Notes under the pieces: model-generated
What the model saw: only the letters and a program-made list of their open reading frames with translations
Databases searched by the model: none
Told to the model about the DNA's origin: nothing
Shown: piece after piece, positions 7,700 through 13,384 of the stretch
How the letters are laid out: the number at the start of each line of letters is the position of its first letter
How positions within the stretch are numbered: position 1 is the first letter of the stretch
DNA from: Bacteroidota bacterium
Lineage (GTDB): Bacteria; Bacteroidota; Bacteroidia; Flavobacteriales_F; PHOS-HE28
Reading direction: 5' to 3'
DNA: 13,384 nucleotides
NCBI GenBank assembly: GCA_023412755.1
Contig: JAEZCB010000131.1
Coordinates: 1 to 13,384, forward strand
Made by a program: the position numbers and the translations under genes

Positions 7700-7702
7700 C
7701 AC

Positions 7703-9055
7703 TCAGGCCTTGCTGGCGGCGGGTCGCGCCTTGGCGGGTTCTTTGGCATTCACCACCTCGCGGCCAATGCTCACATAATTGAATCCCTGCTTCCGCATCT
7801 CCTCCAGGTCGTAGAGGTTGCGGCCGTCAAAGATCCTCTTCTCCTTCATTGCGGTGCCCATCCGCTCTAGATCCGGAGTGCGGAATAGCGACCATTCCGT
7901 CGCGATGATCAGTGCATCGGCGTTCTCGAGGGCTTCATACTCATCCTTCACGAATGCGATCTTGTCGCCGAGCAGCTTTTTCACATTCTGCATGGCCTCC
8001 GGATCGAAGGCTGTGATGGTGGCTCCTTCCTGGAGCAATGCTTCGATCATATATAGGGCTGGTGCCTCACGGACATCATCGGTATCCGGTTTGAATGCCA
8101 GGCCCCAAAGTGCGAAATGCCTGCCCTTGATGTCGCCACCATAGGCCGCAAGGATCTTGTTCACCAGCGCGGTCTTCTGGCGTTCATTCACCTCCATCAC
8201 ACTTTTGATGATCTGGAACTCATACCCAGCATCGGCACCGCTTTTGGCCAGTGCCTGCACATCCTTTGGGAAACAGCTGCCGCCGTAACCGATGCCCGGG
8301 AACAGGAAGCGTTTACCTATGCGGCTGTCGCTGCCCACGCCTATGCGCACCTTGTCCACATCGGCCCCAACAAGTTCGCAGAAGTTCGCGATCTCGTTCA
8401 TGAACGTGATCTTGGTGGCAAGGAATGCGTTGGCGGCGTACTTGGTGAGTTCGGCACTCCGTTCATCCATGAAGATGATGGGATTGCCCTGGCGCACGAA
8501 AGGGCGGTAAAGATCCTCCATCACCTTGCGGGCACGGTCACTGTTGGTGCCCACCACCACCCTGTCCGGCTTTAGGAAATCATCCACCGCGAATCCCTCC
8601 CGCAGGAACTCCGGGTTGCTCACAATGTCGAACGGTACGCTGGCATGCTCGGCCACGGCCGCATGCACCTTTTCCGCGGTGCCAACAGGCACGGTGCTCT
8701 TGTCCACGATCACTTTGTAGTCCTTGATCATGCGCCCCAACTGACCGGCCACGCCAAGTACGTATTGCAGATCGGCGCTGCCATCCTCACCAGGGGGTGT
8801 TGGCAGCGCAAGGAAGATGACCTGGGCATCGGCGATCGCGCTTTCCAGATCCGTGGTGAATTGCAGACGGCCCTGACGGATATTCCGTTCGAAGATCACA
8901 TCCAGGTGTGGTTCGTAGATCGGGACCTGCCCCTTCTTCATACGCTCCACCTTCTCCCGGTCTATGTCCACGCAGATCACATGGTTGCCGGTCTCGGCGA
9001 AACATGTGCCTGTCACCAGACCAACATATCCTGTCCCTACTACTGCTATGTTCAT
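7703..9055 (-). CDS. ugd: UDP-glucose 6-dehydrogenase
   Basis: 450 residues, the usual length. Oxidises UDP-glucose to UDP-glucuronate with two NAD+. N-terminal GTGYVGLVTGTCFAE (7-21) is the NAD-binding motif. STVPVGT (120-126), NPEFLREGFAVDDF (147-160) and GIGYGGSCFPKD (254-265) with catalytic Cys261 identify Ugd. The C-terminal UDP-binding domain includes WGLAFKPDTDDVREAP. It is clearly a different branch from the TviB-type enzyme at the left edge. The C-terminal tail is Ala/Lys-rich and probably disordered. The ATG at 9055 follows the wbpE-like stop by 33 nt, and its stop abuts uxs, giving a wbpE-ugd-uxs operon. UDP-glucuronate feeds Uxs and possibly glycosyltransferases elsewhere. Confidence 0.96.
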   Translation of the reverse strand: MNIAVVGTGYVGLVTGTCFAETGNHVICVDIDREKVERMKKGQVPIYEPHLDVIFERNIRQGRLQFTTDLESAIADAQVIFLALPTPPGEDGSADLQYVLGVAGQLGRMIKDYKVIVDKSTVPVGTAEKVHAAVAEHASVPFDIVSNPEFLREGFAVDDFLKPDRVVVGTNSDRARKVMEDLYRPFVRQGNPIIFMDERSAELTKYAANAFLATKITFMNEIANFCELVGADVDKVRIGVGSDSRIGKRFLFPGIGYGGSCFPKDVQALAKSGADAGYEFQIIKSVMEVNERQKTALVNKILAAYGGDIKGRHFALWGLAFKPDTDDVREAPALYMIEALLQEGATITAFDPEAMQNVKKLLGDKIAFVKDEYEALENADALIIATEWSLFRTPDLERMGTAMKEKRIFDGRNLYDLEEMRKQGFNYVSIGREVVNAKEPAKARPAASKA

Positions 9056-9088
9056 GTTCTGTTCGCGCGTTGATCGACAGCTGCACTT

Positions 9089-10216
9089 CTACGCAAAAAA
9101 TCCCTTAAGGGTACGCGTGATGTGGGATAGCTGCTCATCGTCCAATTCGGTGCTCATGGGTAGGCTTAGTACCTCGTCCATCAACTTCTCGGTGATCGGC
9201 AGATCTCCCTTGCTTATGCCATACCCTTCATAGGCCTTTTGCAGGTGCAACGGCACCGGATAGTAGATCATGGCCGGTATACCATGCTCTTCCATATGCT
9301 TCTTCAGAGCATCACGATGCCCGCCGGTGATCCGCAGGGTGTATTGGTGGAACACGTGCGTGCTGGCCGGGCTGCGTTCCGGGATATGCACATGTTCCAT
9401 GCCTTGGAACGCCTGATCATAGGCACTGGCCGCCCGGGCGCGTGCAGCATTGTACTCCTCCAGGTGCGGTAGTTTCACCCGTAGGATCGCCGCCTGCAGA
9501 CTGTCCAATCTGCTGTTCACCCCCACCACATCGTGGTAGTAGCGCACCTCGCTGCCATGATTGCAGATCTGGCGAAGGCGCTGCGCAACGGTGTCATCGT
9601 TGGTGAAGATGGCCCCGCCATCGCCGTAGCAACCCAGATTCTTGCTGGGGAAGAAGCTCGTGGTACCGATCTGGCCTATGGTGCCCGCCTTTACACTGTG
9701 ACCATCACCGAAACGATAGTCACTACCTATCGCCTGGCAGTTGTCCTCCACCACGTGAAGCCCATGTTCGCGGGCTATGGCCATGATCTCTTCCATATCC
9801 GCGGTCTGCCCGAAGAGGTGTACAGGCACAATGGCCCTGGTGCGTGGCGTGATCTTACGCCGGATGTCCGCCGGATCGATATTGAAGGTACCCTCCTTCA
9901 CCTCGGCGAACACTGGCTTCAAGCCCAGCAGCGCCACCACTTCCACCGTGGCCACGAAGGTGAACGATGGTGTGATCACCTCGTCCCCCGGTTTCAGATC
10001 CAGCGCCATCATGGCCACCTGCAAAGCATCGGTGCCATTCGCGCAACCGATCACATGCTTCACACCAAGGTATGCGGCCAATTCGCTTTCGAACTTCTTC
10101 ACCTCTGGACCATTGATGAACGCGGTGCTGCGGATCACCTCCAGAACGGCCTCATCCACCTGTTGCTGGATCTTCCGGTATTGCGAGGCCAGATCTACCA
10201 TCTGGATGGGACGCAT
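9089..10216 (-). CDS. wbpE: UDP-2-acetamido-2-deoxy-3-oxo-glucuronate aminotransferase (WbpE/WlbC-like, DegT/DnrJ/EryC1/StrS)
   Basis: 375 residues. PLP enzyme that aminates C3 of the keto sugar made by WbpB, with glutamate as likely donor, to yield the substrate of WbpD. Visible features are CANGTDALQ (58-66) for the cofactor phosphate, VVEDNCQAIG (155-164) with the Asp that contacts the pyridine ring, TTSFFPSKNLGCYGDGGA (185-202) with Schiff-base Lys192, and VGVNSRLDSLQAAIL in the second half. These segments match WbpE closely as I recall it. The frame opens further upstream. I chose the ATG at 10216 because MRPIQMVDLASQY fits the usual family N-terminus and an AGAAAGGA stretch lies just before it. 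An ATG at 10237 would add seven residues. It heads the wbpE-ugd-uxs operon, about 7 kb from wbpB/wbpD. Confidence 0.92.
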   Translation of the reverse strand: MRPIQMVDLASQYRKIQQQVDEAVLEVIRSTAFINGPEVKKFESELAAYLGVKHVIGCANGTDALQVAMMALDLKPGDEVITPSFTFVATVEVVALLGLKPVFAEVKEGTFNIDPADIRRKITPRTRAIVPVHLFGQTADMEEIMAIAREHGLHVVEDNCQAIGSDYRFGDGHSVKAGTIGQIGTTSFFPSKNLGCYGDGGAIFTNDDTVAQRLRQICNHGSEVRYYHDVVGVNSRLDSLQAAILRVKLPHLEEYNAARARAASAYDQAFQGMEHVHIPERSPASTHVFHQYTLRITGGHRDALKKHMEEHGIPAMIYYPVPLHLQKAYEGYGISKGDLPITEKLMDEVLSLPMSTELDDEQLSHITRTLKGFFA

Positions 10217-10316
10217 GGTCCTTTCTGCCGTGCTCATGTAGGGTCGTAGGGAATTGCCGGGGGGCGCGAAGGTAATATCATGCACGCGCACAGCGTTCGT
10301 GGATAACTTCGCGACC

Positions 10317-11081
10317 GTGTTCCGCCGTTCACGCATATGGACCTTGCTGAGCCTGATCGCTGGCTTTGCTGTTCAGACTTGCGCACAGAATAGTTTCCGG
10401 GATACCACCGTGGCCCTTTTGGCTATGAGTGCGAATTACGCGTACCAATTGCCCAGTGGCGACTTGGGACTGCGTTTCGGCAGCAACCACAACGTTGGAC
10501 TTAGTGCGTTGCGCAAGACGCGTGGCAATTATTTGTTCGGGCTTGAAGGGGGTTTCATCTTCGGCAATAACGTGCATGAACCCGGACTGCTGACCGGTGT
10601 GATCAACCGGCAGGGCCAGATCGTGGACATGGATGGGGTAATGGCCGATGTGCAGCTCTTCCAACGCGGTTATGCGATCCATGCGGTGGTGGGCAAGATC
10701 ATACCGGTGATCGGCCCCAACCCGAATTCCGGCATCATGGTGAAGCTAGGCGGCGGCTATATGCGCCACAAGATCCGCGTGCAGACCCAGAAGAACGAGG
10801 TGCCGCAATTGGAGGGCGATTACCTGGAAGGCTACGATCGGCTTGCTGCTGGCCCTGCGGGAATGTTGTATGTGGGATATCAGCACTTCAGCAACAATAG
10901 GCGCATCAATTTCAACATAGGGATCGAGACCAACATCGGCATCACGCAGCCTTTGCGTGCATACAACTTCGACACCCGTTCCCGCGAAACAGGCAACCGG
11001 TTCGATGGCCTCACCGGGATCAGGGCCGGGTGGACCATACCCATATACAAGCGGCTGGACGACCGTTTCCACTACTACTGA
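10317..11081 (+). CDS. Predicted outer-membrane beta-barrel protein, unknown function
   Basis: 254 residues from the GTG at 10317. No ATG lies in frame before the mature part begins. With this start the protein opens with a good signal peptide (MFRRSRIWTLLSLIAGFAVQ, TCA before Q24). Upstream in-frame GTG (10299) and TTG (10254) would place a long extra N-terminus before the signal sequence. The rest has alternating Gly/aromatic strands (FGLEGGFIFG, GIMVKLGGGYMRHKI, AGMLYVGYQHFSNN, INFNIGIETNIGIT) and ends in aromatic residues (FHYY), typical of small Bacteroidota outer-membrane barrels. I do not recognise a functional family. Its TGA overlaps the waaA ATG (TGATG), so the two are translationally coupled, which suggests an envelope or lipid A-related role. 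It is divergent from wbpE. Confidence 0.72.
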   Translation: MFRRSRIWTLLSLIAGFAVQTCAQNSFRDTTVALLAMSANYAYQLPSGDLGLRFGSNHNVGLSALRKTRGNYLFGLEGGFIFGNNVHEPGLLTGVINRQGQIVDMDGVMADVQLFQRGYAIHAVVGKIIPVIGPNPNSGIMVKLGGGYMRHKIRVQTQKNEVPQLEGDYLEGYDRLAAGPAGMLYVGYQHFSNNRRINFNIGIETNIGITQPLRAYNFDTRSRETGNRFDGLTGIRAGWTIPIYKRLDDRFHYY

Positions 11082-12316
11082 TGCCACTGGGCTACGACAT
11101 CGGCACGGGGCTCTATCACCTGGGCATCCGCGCCGCAGCACCATTCAACCCAAAGGCACGCAAGTGGGTACAAGGGCGGGTTGGGCTTTGGCAAAGGCTG
11201 CAGGAGAAGGCCCCACATCTGCAGGGATGTCTCTGGTTGCATTGTTCCAGTCTGGGAGAATTTGAACAGGGGCGCCCGGTACTGGAGGAACTCAGGCGGC
11301 AGCGGCCTGGCATGCCCGTGCTTCTCACTCTTTTCAGCCCCAGTGGCTACGAGGTGCTGAAGGATCGGCCGGTGGCGGATCATGTGGAATACCTGCCGCC
11401 GGACGGTGCCGCGAATGCCAGCCGTTTGCTCGATCTGGTGCGGCCCCAGGCGGCCCTGTTCGTGAAGTATGACTTCTGGTTCCATTATCTGGACCAGCTA
11501 TCCCGGCGAAAGATCCCGGCCTTCCTGATCTCCGCGCGCTTCCGCCCGGAACAGCCATTCTTCAAGTGGTATGGTGGCACACACCGCAGCATGCTCAAGG
11601 CATTCCGCCACATCTTCACACAGGATGAGCGGTCGGTGGAACTGCTTCGATCCATTGGCCTCACCAACATCACCCAGAGCGGCGACCCGCGATTCGACAG
11701 GGTGGCGCAGATACTTGAAAAGAACGAAGAACTGCCGCTTGCGAAGCGGTTTCGGGAGGGCGTGGATGGACCGGTGTTGATCTGCGGAAGCACATGGCCT
11801 GAGGATGAGGCTGTGCTATTGCCGGCATTGTCACGCTTGAAGCGAATGCCCGCACTGATCGTGGCACCCCATGAACTGGAGGGAAGCAGGATACAGCAAC
11901 TGGCCGGAAAGATACCCGGGCCGGTCTCCTTCTGGAGCCGGAATGAGATCATACCCGGCAGCCGCACACTGATCATCGATGTGATCGGTCCTTTGGCGCG
12001 TGCCTACAAGTATGGCGATGTTGCTTATGTGGGTGGCGGTTTCGTTGATGGTATACACAACCTGCTGGAAGCAGCGGCATGGGGTAAACCGGTGATATTC
12101 GGGCCTAACCACCAGAAGTTCACGGAAGCGCAGGGGTTGATGGATGCGGGAGCGGGTTCCTCGATCAAGAACAGCGTAGAGCTGTTAGCGGTCCTCGAAA
12201 AGCTGCTGAGCGACCCGGCCTATTACGCGAAATCCGGGGCAGCAGGGTCCGAATATGTGCTGCGGAATGTGGGTGCGGCGGCGGCCACCAGCGGGGAAAT
12301 CTTAGGGATGATGTGA
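11081..12316 (+). CDS. waaA: 3-deoxy-D-manno-octulosonic acid (Kdo) transferase
   Basis: 411 residues. Adds Kdo from CMP-Kdo to the lipid A precursor at the inner membrane. N-terminal half: a short membrane-associated start (MPLGYDIGTGLYHLGIRAAA) and LWLHCSSLGEFEQGRP (51-66) with the presumed catalytic Glu60. Further family segments are LFSPSGYEVL, FVKYDFWFHYL, FFKWYGGTHRSMLKAF and SGDPRFDRV. C-terminal half: the sugar-nucleotide domain with YVGGGFVDGIHNLLEAAAWG and FGPNHQKFTEA. These fit the Bacteroidota WaaA pattern. The open frame reaches further upstream (GTG at 11030), but the ATG at 11081 starts the conserved part and overlaps the preceding stop as TGATG, so I prefer it. Length is normal for the family. 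Whether it adds one or two Kdo residues cannot be read from sequence. Confidence 0.94.
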   Translation: MPLGYDIGTGLYHLGIRAAAPFNPKARKWVQGRVGLWQRLQEKAPHLQGCLWLHCSSLGEFEQGRPVLEELRRQRPGMPVLLTLFSPSGYEVLKDRPVADHVEYLPPDGAANASRLLDLVRPQAALFVKYDFWFHYLDQLSRRKIPAFLISARFRPEQPFFKWYGGTHRSMLKAFRHIFTQDERSVELLRSIGLTNITQSGDPRFDRVAQILEKNEELPLAKRFREGVDGPVLICGSTWPEDEAVLLPALSRLKRMPALIVAPHELEGSRIQQLAGKIPGPVSFWSRNEIIPGSRTLIIDVIGPLARAYKYGDVAYVGGGFVDGIHNLLEAAAWGKPVIFGPNHQKFTEAQGLMDAGAGSSIKNSVELLAVLEKLLSDPAYYAKSGAAGSEYVLRNVGAAAATSGEILGMM

Positions 12317-12328
12317 ATGTCCGGCACG

Positions 12329-12366
12329 GGATCATAAGCTTCCCATCAAGGGGGAAGGCATGATCC
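12329..12366. terminator. Imperfect hairpin between convergent genes
   Basis: GGATCAT (12329-12335) pairs with ATGATCC (12360-12366), and the inner CTTCCC (12339-12344) pairs with GGGAAG (12352-12357). It lies between the waaA stop and the stop of the opposing gene, where a shared terminator is expected. There is no T-run on either strand, so termination is inferred from position and pairing. Confidence 0.4.
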
Positions 12367-12374
12367 GAGCAACT

Positions 12375-13031
12375 TCATTCAGCGGATCCACCACCTCCTC
12401 CCGAAAAATGAATCAATAAAGCAAAATAAAGATTCCTGGAGTACATCCCCCTATCAACTCGAAGATCCCTGAGACCATGATCATAGCCGATCTTGAGACC
12501 ATATCTTTCTTTGTATAGTTGTGAACGGAAAGCTATCCTGAGAAGAAAATCAGGGAACCGCAAATTGCCGTGTCTCCTGAATTCCGCCTCAGTGGTTTCC
12601 AGACTCATCCAGGAGAAAGTGCGCTGTACGCCAGATGCTATGGTAGTTAAATGGAGATCGATCACGATCCCTGTTTCCAAGGCGAACCTTCTTTGATCTG
12701 GAAGGCCTATGGAAGCCAGTATGGGAACAGTCGCAGAATAAGTATCATACGTAACATCCCGTAATGAGATATTACGAGACCCAGAGACAAATGATTTAAA
12801 CTGTGATGACCTGTTGAAACCAATGCCATATTTCACGGCCACGCGATAAGATGGAACGAACATTTCCGCGCTGATCATATATCCTGGCCGACCTTCCGTA
12901 TTATCATTATAGGAGAGTGAGTGTTTCACTCCTGCGCTGATTTCGATCAATCGGTTGTTTTGCCCACACAGAAGTACGGGCAGACATATCAGCACCAAGA
13001 AACTGGACCAACAAGGGATACTTGCTTTCAT
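12375..13031 (-). CDS. Predicted secreted outer-membrane beta-barrel protein, unknown function
   Basis: 218 residues. N-terminal signal peptide (MKASIPCWSSFLVLICLPVL, LCG before Q24). The mature part has alternating beta-strand segments (LIEISAGVKHSLSYND, YMISAEMFVPSYRVAVKYGIGFN, FALETGIVIDLHLTTIASG, GLKIGYDHGLRDL, NLYFALLIHFSGG), in the style of small Bacteroidota PorT/OmpA-like barrels, though I cannot name a family. The strand ending YFALLIHFS would be the last membrane strand; a Gly/Ser tail follows. The gene is visibly AT-richer than its neighbours and uses more ATA/AGA-type codons, which suggests recent acquisition or relaxed selection. It is convergent with waaA. A small frame at 13028-13201 overlaps its start as ATGA. 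Confidence 0.7.
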   Translation of the reverse strand: MKASIPCWSSFLVLICLPVLLCGQNNRLIEISAGVKHSLSYNDNTEGRPGYMISAEMFVPSYRVAVKYGIGFNRSSQFKSFVSGSRNISLRDVTYDTYSATVPILASIGLPDQRRFALETGIVIDLHLTTIASGVQRTFSWMSLETTEAEFRRHGNLRFPDFLLRIAFRSQLYKERYGLKIGYDHGLRDLRVDRGMYSRNLYFALLIHFSGGGGGSAE

Positions 13032-13241
13032 TGCCTTTTAATTGACCGACCCACCGTGGTAAGAGCTCGCTCACGAAAGCCAATAGCTATCGATGCTTTT
13101 ACAATATTACTTTTTATTACTCCCAAAACTTCTCTATTGGATCTGCCAAACCTCCGCAAACTCATCGATCGCATTTCGGTCTCATGGTCCTCATGATCCA
13201 TCCATTCTTCAAGCACACCGTAAGTTCGCAACGAGGGCACA

Positions 13242-13384
13242 GTGATCCAACAACTGGAAGCGGCGAAGAACGAGGGAAGAAAACTACTCGCCGTGCTGAT
13301 CGATCCCGACTTCGGTACCGATGAGCAGCGCCTGGAGCGAACGATGCGGAATGCCTGCATGGCCCGGGCCGACCTGATCTTCGT
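13242..13384 (+). CDS. Geranylgeranylglyceryl phosphate synthase family protein (partial, 5' end only)
   Basis: Only about 47 codons are in the window. After a GTG start at 13242 comes a helical segment (IQQLEAAKNEGRK), then LLAVLIDPDF (residues 15-24) and ADLIFV at the right edge. The LIDPD motif on the first strand and the spacing to ADLIFV match the TIM-barrel GGGP/heptaprenylglyceryl phosphate synthase family, which joins sn-glycerol-1-phosphate to a polyprenyl diphosphate and has bacterial members in Bacteroidota. The frame is open upstream only to a TAA at 13221, with no ATG between, so GTG is the best start visible. The active site and full length lie outside the window, so chain-length preference cannot be judged. 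Confidence 0.75.
   Translation, partial: MIQQLEAAKNEGRKLLAVLIDPDFGTDEQRLERTMRNACMARADLIF

Noticed and set aside
6905..7870. 321-codon plus-strand frame opposite uxs/ugd
   Set aside because: It spans the junction of two solid minus-strand genes and has no recognisable domain, so it is a composition artefact.
10298..10306. Near-match to a DnaA box (CGTGGATAA, reverse of TTATCCACG)
   Set aside because: A single copy with one mismatch, no cluster, no AT-rich unwinding region and no dnaA/dnaN/gyrB neighbour, so there is no evidence of an origin.
1..13384. CRISPR array, tRNA or rRNA genes
   Set aside because: No regularly spaced direct repeats, no tRNA-like cloverleaf and no rRNA-like conserved sequence were seen on either strand.

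Overview
The window reads as a chromosomal piece of a fairly GC-rich (by eye, mid-50s percent) member of the Bacteroidota, most likely a Flavobacteriales-type lineage. The signs are a Bacteroidota-style Kdo transferase (WaaA), the start of a bacterial geranylgeranylglyceryl phosphate synthase, a histidine kinase with exported TPR repeats, two small outer-membrane barrel proteins, and the near absence of strong Shine-Dalgarno sites. This assignment is inferred from protein families, not from a marker gene.

Layout. (1) 1-2211, minus strand: three tightly packed nucleotide-sugar genes (wbpD-like acetyltransferase, wbpB-like Gfo/Idh/MocA dehydrogenase, TviB/WbpO-type UDP-sugar 6-dehydrogenase running off the left edge). 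(2) 2299-5919, plus strand: a TPR / HisKA_2 sensor kinase, a REC-LuxR response regulator overlapping it by 35 nt, and a diheme cytochrome c, closed by a strong intrinsic terminator at 5967-6004. (3) 6005-6700: no intact gene. It holds a decayed copy of the uxs 3' end, a Fic-family pseudogene that has lost its catalytic middle and has a 1-nt frameshift, and a large palindrome directly upstream of the former fic start. (4) 6701-10216, minus strand: uxs, ugd and a wbpE-like aminotransferase. (5) 10317-12316, plus strand: an outer-membrane protein gene coupled by TGATG to waaA. (6) 12375-13031, minus strand: an AT-richer outer-membrane barrel gene. (7) 13242-end, plus strand: the 5' end of a GGGP synthase gene.

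How the genes fit together. The 6-dehydrogenase, WbpB-, WbpE- and WbpD-type enzymes together make up a route from UDP-GlcNAc to a UDP-2,3-diacetamido-2,3-dideoxy-glucuronate, a precursor of surface polysaccharide. WbpE lies about 7 kb from WbpB/WbpD, beyond the kinase/regulator/cytochrome block, the fic scar and ugd-uxs. Ugd and Uxs make UDP-glucuronate and UDP-xylose. With waaA, most of the window serves cell-envelope carbohydrate synthesis.

I did not find a new defence or mobile system. The most unusual part is 6005-6700, an accessory-gene graveyard: a gutted Fic toxin-like gene, an apparently surviving operator-like palindrome, and a duplicated uxs 3' end on either side.
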